Part shown: positions 1-7,467 of the stretch, in pieces
How positions within the stretch are numbered: position 1 is the first letter of the stretch
How the letters are laid out: every line of letters starts with the position of its first letter
Origin: Hyphomicrobium sp.
GTDB taxonomy: Bacteria > Pseudomonadota > Alphaproteobacteria > Rhizobiales > Hyphomicrobiaceae
Direction of reading: 5' to 3'
Assembly: GCA_022843145.1 (NCBI GenBank)
Contig: JALHOF010000001.1
Coordinates: 124,001 to 188,000 of the forward strand
DNA: 64,000 nt
Notes under the pieces: model-generated
What the model was told of the DNA's origin: nothing
The model's database searches: none
What the model saw: only the letters and a program-made list of their open reading frames with translations
Made by a program: the position numbers and the translations under genes

Positions 1-194
1 TAGCAACCCTCCCGCACGTAGATGTCGCGTCCGGCCAGCTCCAGCGGCGAGTACGGTCGCATGCCCTTGACCTTCTCGATCGTCGAGTCGACCCAGAACA
101 GGGGCGCGATCTGGACGAGGCCGCCGATCGAGACGACGAGAAGCGTCAGGACGAGCAGGAGGATCGAGTTCTTTTCGATGACTTCGTGTTTCAT
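1..194 (-). CDS. ccoO: cbb3-type cytochrome c oxidase subunit II, N-terminal part (cut by window edge)
   Basis: Membrane-anchored monohaem cytochrome c subunit of the high-affinity cbb3 terminal oxidase. Only the first 64 residues are in the window. They show a short charged start ([10 protein letters not shown]), one transmembrane helix (about residues 10-28), the family segment [20 protein letters not shown] and then [10 protein letters not shown], which normally runs directly into the CxxCH haem motif just beyond the edge. A GGGGGA ribosome-binding site precedes the ATG. It starts 11 bases after the ccoN stop, so the two are one operon, with ccoQ and ccoP expected outside the window. Confidence 0.93.
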   Translation of the reverse strand, partial: MKHEVIEKNSILLLVLTLLVVSIGGLVQIAPLFWVDSTIEKVKGMRPYSPLELAGRDIYVREGC

Positions 195-205
195 GGCTTT
201 CCCCC

Positions 206-1870
206 TTATTCCGCCGGCTGCAGGCGCAGGCCTGGCGCTGCCGCGACACGCGGCTGGTCCTTGGCGTCCACGGGTTCGTCACCGCGGATCGTGCGCCACA
301 CGTTGTAGGCCATGATCAGTGAGCCGATGACGAACAGCAGTCCGCCGACGGCACGGATGATGTAGTAGGGATGCATCGCCTCGACCGTCTCGACGAACGA
401 GTAGCTGAGGATGCCGAGCCTGTCGTAGGCCCTCCACATCAGGCCCTGCATGATGCCAGACACCCACATTGCGGTGATGTAGAGCACGATGCCGATGGTC
501 GAGACCCAGAAGTGCCACTCGACGAGCTTGATCGAGTAAAGCGCACGGCGGTTCCAAAGCCACGGAACAAGGCAGTAGATCGCTCCGAACGACACCATCG
601 CGACCCATCCCAGCGCACCGGAATGCACGTGCCCGATGGTCCAATCCGTGTAGTGGCTCAGAGAGTTCACGGCCTTGATGCTCATCAGCGGGCCTTCGAA
701 CGTCGACATGCCGTAGAAGGCGACGGAGACGACGAGCAGACGGACGACGGGGTCGGTGCGCAGCTTGTCCCACGCGCCCGAGAGCGTCATCAGGCCGTTG
801 ATCATGCCACCCCACGACGGCATCCACAGGATGATCGAGAAGGTCATGCCGAGTGTCTGCGCCCAATCCGGCAGCGCGGTGTAGTGGAGGTGGTGCGGAC
901 CGGCCCAGATGTAGAGGAAGATCAGCGTCCAGAAGTGGACGATCGACAGCCGGTAGGAATAGACGGGCCGCTCGACGCGCTTCGGAATGAAGTAGTACAT
1001 GATGCCGAGGAAGCCGGCGGTCAGGAAGAAGCCGACTGCGTTATGGCCGTACCACCACTGCGTCATGGCATCCTGGACGCCCGCATAAATGATGTAGCTC
1101 TTGGGCTCCCAGATCGAGATCGGCAATGCCAGGTTGTTCACGATATGCAGCATCGCGATCGTCACGATGAACGCGAGATAGAACCAGTTCGCGACATAAA
1201 TGTGCGACTCGCGCCGCTTCATCAGGGTGCCGAGGAAGACGAGCAGATAGACGACCCAAACGATGGTGAGCCAGAGGTCGGCATACCATTCGGGCTCGGC
1301 GTACTCCTTGCTCTGCGTGACGCCGAGCAGATAGCCCGTGCCGGCGATCAGGATGAAGACGTTGTAGCCATAGACGATGAACCACGGCGACCAGCGGCCC
1401 GGCAGGCGTGCGTGCGACGTGCGCTGCACGACATAGAGTGATGTCGCCAACAGCACGTTGCCGCCGAACGCGAAGATCACGGCCGACGTATGCAGCGGGC
1501 GCAAGCGACCAAAGCTGGTCCACGGCATGTCGAGATTGAGAACCGGGAACGCGAGCTGCCAGGCGATGATGTCGCCGACGAGAAAGCCCGCGATGCCCCA
1601 GAAGATCGACGCCAGCGTCGCGAACCGGATCGGTCCGTCGAGATAGGCAATGTCGGTGCCCGGCGTCGGCTGCGGCGCGGACTTGTCCGCCCACAGCATC
1701 ACATAGAGACCAGCCACGATCGCAGAGGCGGCGAACACGAAGCCATGAAACGACATGGCTGCATCAGGCGAATTCAAGCCGATCGCGACGCCTACGATTG
1801 CTGCGATCACTGCGCCGAGCGTCGCCAGGCCGTCGGAGAGGGTGTTCCTCTCAATCTGTGCATTGGTCAT
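206..1870 (-). CDS. ccoN: cbb3-type cytochrome c oxidase subunit I
   Basis: Catalytic haem-copper subunit (554 aa) that reduces O2 to water at low oxygen tension and pumps protons. The chain is almost entirely transmembrane. Metal ligands can be read in [13 protein letters not shown] (low-spin haem His), [10 protein letters not shown] and [12 protein letters not shown] (CuB histidines) and HVHSGALGW (haem His near the C-terminus). An upstream in-frame extension of 38 residues has no family similarity. I chose the ATG at 1870, which gives [12 protein letters not shown] and the usual family length. It is the first gene of the ccoNO operon and carries a FixK/FNR-type box 73-86 bases upstream, so induction by low oxygen is likely. 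Confidence 0.96.
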   Translation of the reverse strand: MTNAQIERNTLSDGLATLGAVIAAIVGVAIGLNSPDAAMSFHGFVFAASAIVAGLYVMLWADKSAPQPTPGTDIAYLDGPIRFATLASIFWGIAGFLVGDIIAWQLAFPVLNLDMPWTSFGRLRPLHTSAVIFAFGGNVLLATSLYVVQRTSHARLPGRWSPWFIVYGYNVFILIAGTGYLLGVTQSKEYAEPEWYADLWLTIVWVVYLLVFLGTLMKRRESHIYVANWFYLAFIVTIAMLHIVNNLALPISIWEPKSYIIYAGVQDAMTQWWYGHNAVGFFLTAGFLGIMYYFIPKRVERPVYSYRLSIVHFWTLIFLYIWAGPHHLHYTALPDWAQTLGMTFSIILWMPSWGGMINGLMTLSGAWDKLRTDPVVRLLVVSVAFYGMSTFEGPLMSIKAVNSLSHYTDWTIGHVHSGALGWVAMVSFGAIYCLVPWLWNRRALYSIKLVEWHFWVSTIGIVLYITAMWVSGIMQGLMWRAYDRLGILSYSFVETVEAMHPYYIIRAVGGLLFVIGSLIMAYNVWRTIRGDEPVDAKDQPRVAAAPGLRLQPAE

Positions 1871-1942
1871 GTGACCCCGTCCACCCACGAATTGCCCCAG
1901 GAATAGGTGGACGCACTGTCTGTCTGGGCTGCTTCGCCCGCT

Positions 1943-1956
1943 TTGACGAAGATCAA
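1943..1956 (-). promoter_or_regulatory. FixK/FNR-type anaerobox upstream of ccoN
   Basis: The 14-base site reads TTGACGAAGATCAA on the plus strand. This is the FNR/FixK palindrome TTGATNNNNATCAA with one mismatch. Its near edge is 73 bases before the ccoN start codon, a plausible distance for activation from around -40 of a transcript with a short leader. FixK control of fixNOQP/cco operons is established in rhizobia; the role here is inferred from sequence and position. Confidence 0.75.
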
Positions 1957-2080
1957 GGTGCGACACTCGGCGGGCTGGTCCCAACGTCTAACGACGCGCC
2001 TCGAAGCCGCACGTTGCGCGGTCGGTGCGCGGCCCCATTCGAACATGCGTGGACGAGGCGGACGCACCTCGAAGCGCTGC

Positions 2081-2116
2081 AAAAACAAAAACAGGCCCCG
2101 ATTGCTCGGAGCCTGT
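2081..2116 (-). terminator. Rho-independent terminator of the Asn/Gly-rich protein gene
   Basis: On the minus strand an ACAGGC/GCCTGT stem continues as CCGA/TCGG around a four-base loop (2091-2116). It is followed by a T-rich tract, the complement of AAAAACAAAA at 2081-2090. It lies about 65 bases after the stop of the leftward gene at 2182. Confidence 0.85.
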
Positions 2117-2181
2117 CTCAGTCTCGATCTTGGCCTGACGCGGCGCGCAAACTAGGTGCGCCGTGTCACCATGCCAAATGA

Positions 2182-2997
2182 TCAGTTGGTCTTCTTGGGT
2201 GCTTCGACCTGCGGACCAGCGGCGACCGGAGCCGTCGTCGGAGCGTAGCCGTAGGGAGCCGGGGCATAGCCGTAAGCGGGGGCGTAGCCATTGTAGCCGT
2301 TACCGTTCCAGCCGTTCGAGCCGTTGCCGGCCATGTTGCTGGCGCCGTTCGCCGAACCACCGAAGTTCATGCCGAAGTTGCCCGAAGCGTTGCCGCTGCC
2401 CGAACCCTGACCAGAACCCTGACCCGCACCCTGGCCGTAACCGTTGCCAGCGCCGTTGTTCCAGTAGCCGGTGTTCGGACCGTAGCCATACGGAGCCTGC
2501 ATCGGAGCAACAGCCTGCTGCTGCATCGGCTGCTGCGGCTGGAACTGCGGGGCCGTCTGCTGCATCGGCTGCATCGGCTGCTGCGGCGGCTGTGACTGGA
2601 ACTGCGGGGCCTGCTGCTGCATCGGAGCCGGAGCGACTGCGACCGGAGCGGTCGTCGGCGCATAACCGTAGGGAGCCGGTGCGTATCCGTAGGCCGGGCC
2701 ATAGCCGTTGCCGTTGTATCCGTTACCGTTCCAGCCGTTCGCGCCGTTGCCGGCCATGTTGCCGTTGCCGTTGGCCGAACCGCCGAAGTTCATGCCGAAG
2801 TTGCCGGAAGCGTTGCCCGAGCCGTTGCCGGCGCCGTTGCCATTACCCCAGCCGTTGTTGTTCCAGCCGTTATTCCAGCCGTTGTTGTTGAACGGTCCAC
2901 CGTTCCAACCCCAGGCGCTGGCTTCCGACGAGACGAGCGAAGCGGTTCCGAGTGCCAGCACAGCGGCCAGAGCAGCGGACTTGAGAGCGACTTTCAT
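2182..2997 (-). CDS. Secreted Asn/Gly/Tyr/Gln-rich duplicated protein, sulfur-globule-protein-like
   Basis: A 271-residue exported low-complexity protein. A signal peptide (about residues 1-28, cleavage after SEASA) leads into a Trp/Asn/Gly segment of GWNNGWNNNGW type (29-58). A long module then occurs twice, at about 60-120 and 201-260; both copies contain GNASGNFGMNFGGSANG, NGWNGNGYNG and YGYAPAPYGYAPTTAPVA. A Gln/Pro/Met-rich linker (121-170) separates them, and the end is charged (EAPKKTN). The Gly/Asn/Tyr composition with an FGMNF motif resembles the sulfur globule family of structural proteins, so it may coat stored sulfur or form an extracellular matrix; neither is proven. The ATG at 2997 has a strong AGGAGA ribosome-binding site; the longer in-frame start lacks one. 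A clear terminator follows, so it is monocistronic. Confidence 0.8.
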   Translation of the reverse strand: MKVALKSAALAAVLALGTASLVSSEASAWGWNGGPFNNNGWNNGWNNNGWGNGNGAGNGSGNASGNFGMNFGGSANGNGNMAGNGANGWNGNGYNGNGYGPAYGYAPAPYGYAPTTAPVAVAPAPMQQQAPQFQSQPPQQPMQPMQQTAPQFQPQQPMQQQAVAPMQAPYGYGPNTGYWNNGAGNGYGQGAGQGSGQGSGSGNASGNFGMNFGGSANGASNMAGNGSNGWNGNGYNGYAPAYGYAPAPYGYAPTTAPVAAGPQVEAPKKTN

Positions 2998-3371
2998 GAC
3001 GAGTTCTCCTTTGGGACTTAGCGCAATCTTTTTTGTCATCTGCAGGCCGGTGGGCCGGCTCGTTGCTGATGCGTTTACATTCGCAAGTCATATGCCAACA
3101 TTTGAATATTCTGTTTTTGCTGGAGAATCTGGCCGCGCGCCGAACGAGCATGTTGCATCGTTGCAACGCGCACACGGCAAATAAAATCGAAAATAATTAT
3201 GAGATTCAGATGCTTGCTTGTTCGGCGGCGGCCGCACGACACGTGCAGCACGTGCAACAGTTATTCGCGATTAACGGGTTTCGGCTCGCCAAATCGAAGT
3301 GCGGCATTCCGACCCGGCCAATTGGAGGGCCAAAGCGGATGCCAACAGCGCGTGAAGGACATCCTGCGGGA
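2998..3371. other. AT-rich upstream region of the Asn/Gly-rich protein gene
   Basis: No gene is supported in these 374 bases, which are clearly more AT-rich than the surrounding genes. They hold the presumed promoter and leader of the leftward gene at 2182-2997, including a small GCCGG/CCGGC hairpin near 3045. The inverted repeat GTTGCATCGTTGCAAC lies at 3152-3167, and two tandem CACGTGCA words lie at 3240-3247 and 3249-3256. The latter two are candidate regulator sites. Confidence 0.5.
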
Positions 3372-4199
3372 TCAGTTGGTCGCGGCAATCCGGCCGAGGA
3401 TCGACGACAGCAACATGCCGTCGTAGGGCATGAGCCCGTGATCGCCTTGGGACAGGATCGTCTCGGCGCGGCCAGCCAGGGCCGGCACGGTGTTGAGATC
3501 CTGCGCCGGCCCTTCGACCATCGTGTCACCGGCAACGGGGCGGCTTAAGTCCCGCACGCGAACAACAGCCACATACGCAGCCATCGGATGCGGCTGGCGG
3601 TTGAGCCAACCGAGCAGGTTGTTCGGACGCTCGCGCGAAAGATCGTGATAGAGCGCCTGCGAGCGGTTGAGCGTACCCATCCCGAAGAACGGCGCCATCC
3701 ATGACGCCGGTGTGCTGCCGACGAATCCCGCGAGTTCCGCCCAGCCCGAGCCTAGGTTGGGACTCGCAATCGTTACGAGGCCGGCGATGCCGGCTTGCGG
3801 CTGACGGACCATGAGCAGACGTGCGACAACACCGCCAGCAGAGTGGCCGACGAGGATAATCCGTTCTTCTGGCCTACGTGCGCGGATGTGCGCAACGTAG
3901 GCAGCCAATGCTTCGGCCTGTACGCTGATCGGCGCCTCGGTCATCAAATCGACGGTCACGAACCGGCGCTGACTAGGCTGTGCGGCGCCCACCTCGGCGA
4001 CGCCGCCGGGAGTGAGGGTGAGATGACCTCCGTCCCGCCAGCCAGCGCCGTCAAGAATCGGCGCGATACCTGAATGCCGCCAGCTTCCAGCCGATCCGAG
4101 GTATCCTTGGATGAGAACGACCGTGTCTGCCGCCGCAGCTCCTGCACCGGCCGTCCAAACCATGAACACGGCGATCAGGGCACGCAAAGTTCTCGTCAT
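3372..4199 (-). CDS. Secreted alpha/beta hydrolase (lipase/esterase-like)
   Basis: A 275-residue protein with a signal peptide (about 1-24, ending GAGAAAA) and an alpha/beta-hydrolase fold. The strand-loop VVLIQGYLGSAGSW matches the oxyanion region. The nucleophile elbow is GHSAGG (residues 118-123, Ser120). SQGDHGLMPYDG near the C-terminus supplies the likely catalytic His254, with Asp225 or Asp234 as the acid. It probably hydrolyses an ester or lipid outside the cytoplasm; the substrate is unknown. The ATG at 4199 was chosen because it begins the signal peptide; a longer upstream extension is Arg/Cys-rich and not family-like. It is separate from its neighbours. Confidence 0.85.
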   Translation of the reverse strand: MTRTLRALIAVFMVWTAGAGAAAADTVVLIQGYLGSAGSWRHSGIAPILDGAGWRDGGHLTLTPGGVAEVGAAQPSQRRFVTVDLMTEAPISVQAEALAAYVAHIRARRPEERIILVGHSAGGVVARLLMVRQPQAGIAGLVTIASPNLGSGWAELAGFVGSTPASWMAPFFGMGTLNRSQALYHDLSRERPNNLLGWLNRQPHPMAAYVAVVRVRDLSRPVAGDTMVEGPAQDLNTVPALAGRAETILSQGDHGLMPYDGMLLSSILGRIAATN

Positions 4200-4534
4200 A
4201 TCCGTCGTCTCCGTCGATCGTTCTGTCAATCTCGGGCGAGTTCCCGCCGCGAACATGCAACCTAGCTCTCGGTCGGACTGTCTTCTGACGCACATCAGGC
4301 AACGGACCGCCGCACACAAACAAACGCGGCAAAAGCTGGGCAATTCGACTGTTTCGTGCCTTGCAGCACTGAAAATAATACATCGATCGTCCCGTTGACC
4401 GAGATATAGGCAAGGGCCTATGGTTAAAATATCAGCGCATCCTGATACATTAATATTCGAAGCGCTGATCAGGTGATGCGTTCAAAACGCGCACCCGGGA
4501 GGAACTCGTCATCGTACCAGTGGAGGCTTCACTA
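4200..4534. other. Divergent intergenic region with nested inverted repeats
   Basis: These 335 bases separate the leftward hydrolase gene from the rightward DUF2147-like gene and must carry both promoters. No gene is visible. There are two palindromic elements: ATAGGC/GCCTAT around a four-base loop (4406-4421), and ATCAGCGC/GCGCTGAT (4431-4438 and 4462-4469). The second encloses a further imperfect pair, GCATCCTGAT against ATCAGGTGATGC. They sit just before the rightward gene and could be an operator or a leader structure. Confidence 0.5.
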
Positions 4535-4894
4535 ATGCGGATTTCGACCATCGCTACCGCCGCCGTTCTCGCCATCGGCTTCGCCGCTCCCGCCCTCGCC
4601 GACGCCTCGATGGCCGGCAAGTGGTCGTGGGAAGGCTTTACGATCGAATGCAAAGAAGGCGGCGCGAACGGAATGTCGTGCATCGTCATCGACGGCCCGA
4701 AGAACAAGGGCATGGAAATGATCAAATCAAAGCTCGAGAAGAAGGGCAGCGATTTCGTCGGTCAGGTCGCGCATCCCGCATCGGGCGAGGTGTACAATTC
4801 CAAGATGAACATGTCCAACGCCGACACGTGGAACATGGACGGCTGCACCGCCGCCAACGTCTGCGCGAAGGGCACGTTCACGCGCGTGAAGTGA
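4535..4894 (+). CDS. Secreted DUF2147-like protein
   Basis: A 119-residue exported protein. The signal peptide (1-22, APALA) is followed by a compact domain beginning ASMAGKWSWEGF and ending AKGTFTRVK, the beginning-to-end layout seen in the DUF2147 family, whose function is not known. Four cysteines (39, 49, 104, 110) could form two periplasmic disulfides. I placed the start at the ATG at 4535, about 8 bases after a GGAGG; an in-frame GTG at 4520 lies before this ribosome-binding site. A hairpin follows about 35 bases after the stop. Confidence 0.75.
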   Translation: MRISTIATAAVLAIGFAAPALADASMAGKWSWEGFTIECKEGGANGMSCIVIDGPKNKGMEMIKSKLEKKGSDFVGQVAHPASGEVYNSKMNMSNADTWNMDGCTAANVCAKGTFTRVK

Positions 4895-4929
4895 ACGCGC
4901 TCGATCAGTTCGCACATCCAGACATGAAG

Positions 4930-4965
4930 ACGGCGCGCCGGGATGAGATCCCGACGCGCCGTTTC
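4930..4965. terminator. Hairpin between convergent genes, probable terminator
   Basis: A long stem ACGGCGCG/CGCGCCGT with a second inner stem GGGAT/ATCCC (4930-4962) lies between the rightward gene ending at 4894 and the leftward small gene ending at 4984. The following T tract is short in either direction, so it is a probable bidirectional but not perfect terminator. Confidence 0.65.
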
Positions 4966-4983
4966 AAATGAACAGCATTGAGT

Positions 4984-5121
4984 CTAGTGCGTAAGCGCCA
5001 CGATCATCGGGCTGAATAGCACTGCTGCCATCGTCGCGAATGCCAATGCGAGCATGCCGACGCCTTCGAGAAGCATCGACAGGCAGCCCGGACAATTGCA
5101 GTCGCCGTTGGAGGAACCCAT
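4984..5121 (-). CDS. Small (45 aa) membrane protein with a Cys-x-Cys-x-x-Cys motif
   Basis: A very short gene encoding a cytosol- or periplasm-facing N-terminus with DCNCPGC followed by one hydrophobic helix (about residues 18-41) and a short end (ALTH). The ATG at 5121 has a GGAAGG ribosome-binding site at normal spacing, which together with the clean hydrophobic helix is the main reason to call it real. The three closely spaced cysteines before a membrane span could bind a metal or act in thiol chemistry. I do not recognise a named family. Longer frames in the same place have no ribosome-binding site. Confidence 0.55.
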   Translation of the reverse strand: MGSSNGDCNCPGCLSMLLEGVGMLALAFATMAAVLFSPMIVALTH

Positions 5122-5451
5122 GCTTGAAACCTTCCATAGTGGCGCGGTTAGGGGCGCCAATGCCCTCGACCTGGATTGATCGCCCCGCCTCCTCATGTCG
5201 CGAGATCATGACGAACCGCGGGAAACGAAGCCGATGGATCGCCGAATGCGATCCATCCTCATAGGTTTCAATCCAGATCCCACTTCCATCGTTCCCGAGG
5301 ATGACTAATCGGTCGCATCCACGAGACAAACGAAGCAGCATCAATAGCTTCTGAAATCATCACGCGAGCGTCAACGGACACTCCGGTCGCATGTGGCGAC
5401 TTGCGCGGTTGACACTGATGTTTATGGCTTAAGCTGAAAAACGGCGGAAAT
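5122..5451. other. Intergenic stretch without a supported gene
   Basis: These 330 bases lie between the leftward small membrane protein gene and the stop of the leftward Met-rich protein gene. A longer minus-strand open frame covers part of it but has Arg-rich, non-domain-like content. A TTGACA word at about 5410 has no convincing partner -10. I see no RNA gene or repeat. Confidence 0.4.
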
Positions 5452-6033
5452 TCACCAAGGCATGAAAGAGTTCACGAATCCCATGGGTTTCGCGATGCTC
5501 CTATTCATCGATGTGAAGTTCATGCGCATCGAGTCCATCTGTCCGAGCATAACAGACATGTTGCCGTTGATATGATGCATCTGCGTCTCGATCGACTGCA
5601 GGCGTCCGAGATGAACCATTTGCTGGTTCATCGCACTCATGTCCTTCGACATCGACGCGACGTTCTGCGACATCGTGTTCATCGTGGTGCTCATTTCGGT
5701 GATGCGCACGGTCAGCGTCTCAACGCTGTCGGACAACCGCTGCATGTGAACATCCATATTCGGATCGATGCGCTGTGCGATCATCCGCATGTCCGTCGAC
5801 AAGGTTTGGATGTGATAGAACCCCAGCATCGCCAGCACGAGCACGAGTGCGATGCCCGGATAGACGATGCGCTCCCATCGTTGTGACGCCCGTTCGAAAG
5901 CCGTGCAGAAGCGTTCGGCGGTCTGATGGATGACCTGTTCAGACGGGCTGAGCGGTGACGATGCGCCACGCGCAATCGCGTCGGCTTCCGGCGTTACGTT
6001 GGTTGCAGTCGCTTCGCCGGTGCCATTGGACAT
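5452..6033 (-). CDS. Methionine-rich single-pass membrane protein with coiled coil
   Basis: 193 residues. The N-terminal 52 residues are soluble. One transmembrane helix follows (about 56-75, IVYPGIALVLVLAMLGFYHI), then a long C-terminal segment with heptad-like spacing rich in Met, Ser, Asn and Gln (for example TEMSTTMNTMSQNVASMSKD). I count 22 methionines, about 11 percent of the protein, nearly all after the helix, which suggests an extended coiled coil outside the membrane. The family is unknown to me. Possible roles are a structural or sensory coiled coil, or methionine-based copper or oxidant handling; the copper chaperone gene 0.85 kb away makes the second idea worth testing. Confidence 0.75.
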   Translation of the reverse strand: MSNGTGEATATNVTPEADAIARGASSPLSPSEQVIHQTAERFCTAFERASQRWERIVYPGIALVLVLAMLGFYHIQTLSTDMRMIAQRIDPNMDVHMQRLSDSVETLTVRITEMSTTMNTMSQNVASMSKDMSAMNQQMVHLGRLQSIETQMHHINGNMSVMLGQMDSMRMNFTSMNRSIAKPMGFVNSFMPW

Positions 6034-6355
6034 TCAGGTCTCCCCATCTTCCAAAATTGAACGCACCGATCTTTTCCGCCGGCGTCTGAAACGTTGCCCC
6101 TCGAACCGGACGTCGCATCTCGCGATAGCCAGCCAGTCGGCGAAGCCTAGCACGGGTGCGGGCCCGTGCATGTCATATTAAGTGCACTTCGATGCGCACG
6201 ATCAGAATAGAGAATGTTGTCAGTGAATATGTTGCTGCGCCGCGCATTCGTTGCGGCGCAACAAATCGCGGCTCAATAACGCAGCCGAGTTGACATATCG
6301 GTTCATGCATCGCCACGATTGTTCCAGCGCGGTGGACGACAGGGAGAACAGAACA
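6034..6355. other. Divergent intergenic region
   Basis: These 322 bases separate the leftward Met-rich protein gene from the rightward small membrane protein gene and should hold both promoters. I see no gene, RNA or strong repeat. Frames running into the rightward gene from upstream lack a ribosome-binding site. Confidence 0.4.
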
Positions 6356-6721
6356 ATGAAGCAGATGCTGCTCGATATGATGGTGGCAATGATGCCATTC
6401 ATGATGCCGGTCGTTTGGCTTGGTTACGCCTCGGTTGCGATAGGCGCGTTACTGGTCGTCGGGGGATTGTTTATGCCAGGTCTTGCGCAATCGCGTGGCT
6501 TGGCGCTTTTGGCTGGGCGCATTGCGGCTGGCGTCGGACTGTTTTTCATCGCCTGTCAACTTGCCGGCATGGTGCTCGGCGCTACGCCCGCCATCAATTT
6601 CGGCGATAGCACGAAGTTCGAATTCAACCTGGTTCCGTTCTGGCAGATTGGCGCGGCCTTTCTCCTCTCTGGAATTGTGATCGGGTATTTCTCCAGCCGT
6701 CAGACACTCCGTCACGCCTGA
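6356..6721 (+). CDS. Small integral membrane protein, unknown function
   Basis: 121 residues with three likely transmembrane helices: WLGYASVAIGALLVVGGLF, GLALLAGRIAAGVGLFFIACQLAGMVL and a C-terminal span around FWQIGAAFLLSGIVIGYF. The start is Met-rich (MKQMLLDMMVAMMPFMM). The ATG at 6356 follows AGGGAGA at good spacing. No family is recognised. It is a single-gene unit: a divergent promoter region lies upstream and a textbook terminator starts about 28 bases after the stop. Confidence 0.75.
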   Translation: MKQMLLDMMVAMMPFMMPVVWLGYASVAIGALLVVGGLFMPGLAQSRGLALLAGRIAAGVGLFFIACQLAGMVLGATPAINFGDSTKFEFNLVPFWQIGAAFLLSGIVIGYFSSRQTLRHA

Positions 6722-6749
6722 GTGCAACAAGCCTCGTGGCCTAATAAAT

Positions 6750-6778
6750 GAGCCCGGACGCGAAGTCCGGGCTCTTTT
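6750..6778 (+). terminator. Rho-independent terminator of the small membrane protein gene
   Basis: A perfect ten-base-pair stem GAGCCCGGAC/GTCCGGGCTC with loop GCGAA (6750-6774) is followed by TTTT. Confidence 0.92.
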
Positions 6779-6882
6779 CGATGCGCACTACGTATCCCGC
6801 TGACGGCGCGATCCGCTGGGCTAGGGAACAAGCCGATCAGACGCGAACACGCGTAAGCGATTTCGTCGGATCCGATGAAGCT

Positions 6883-7431
6883 CTAGTGCTTGTGTTCGCT
6901 CGCGGGCTTTCCGTGATCCATCTTGGAATGATCCATGCCCTCGTGACCGGGCTGATGGCTCATCCCATGCGGACCCTTGGCGCCCATCGGTTCGACGGTC
7001 GCATCGACATCGATCTCGCCGGCCTTCTCGAAGATGAGCGTGATCTTCAACAGGTCGCCTTCCTTCAGCGGCTGCTTCAAATCCATCAGCATCACGTGAT
7101 CGCCAGACGGTTTCAGGACGTGCGAGGCTCCAGCCTTCACGTCGATGCCATCGATGCGGCGCATCTTCATGACATCCCCCTCGTGAATGTGGGTATGGAT
7201 CTCGACCTTGCCCGCGACGGACGACTTCGCGCCGATGAGCCGGTCGGCGGTCTTCTCATCCGTCTTGATTTCGAGGTAGGCGGCCCCGACCTTGGCGCCC
7301 TTCGGCGTGGCGCGCGCCCACGGGTGAGCAACGGAAACGCCCTTTGCGCTGAATTCGTGCGCACGCGCATCGACGTTGAGTGCCAATGCGCACAACGTTG
7401 CAAGTACGGCGAGCGTGTAACGGCGCTTCAT
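6883..7431 (-). CDS. PCu(A)C-type periplasmic copper chaperone
   Basis: A 182-residue exported protein of the PCu(A)C family, which delivers Cu(I) to the CuA or CuB centres of respiratory oxidases. A signal peptide (about 1-24) precedes the domain, which opens with VSVAHPWARATPKGAKVGAA. Candidate copper ligands are His79 with Met88 and Met90, then His112 and Met114 in GDHVMLMDL, matching the family His/Met arrangement. Beyond the domain is an unusual His/Met tail (about 155-182, GMSHQPGHEGMDHSKMDHG) that could give a second metal site. The ATG at 7431 follows GGAG; an earlier ATG is less well placed. The ccoN oxidase genes 5 kb away are a possible client. Confidence 0.9.
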   Translation of the reverse strand: MKRRYTLAVLATLCALALNVDARAHEFSAKGVSVAHPWARATPKGAKVGAAYLEIKTDEKTADRLIGAKSSVAGKVEIHTHIHEGDVMKMRRIDGIDVKAGASHVLKPSGDHVMLMDLKQPLKEGDLLKITLIFEKAGEIDVDATVEPMGAKGPHGMSHQPGHEGMDHSKMDHGKPASEHKH

Positions 7432-7467
7432 GTCGTCATCTCCGAAATGCATGGGTGTCGGGGGGGG

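Larger units (their letters stand above)
1871..2181. other. Intergenic region between ccoN and the Asn/Gly-rich protein gene
   Basis: This stretch of 311 bases has no gene I can support. It contains the FixK/FNR-like box, the presumed ccoN promoter and, at its far end, the terminator of the upstream leftward gene. Short open frames on both strands lack ribosome-binding sites and family resemblance. Confidence 0.6.

Noticed and set aside
4964-5344. 126-codon minus-strand open frame overlapping the small Cys-motif gene
   Set aside because: Different frame from the 45-residue gene, no ribosome-binding site, and Arg-rich content in the overlap.
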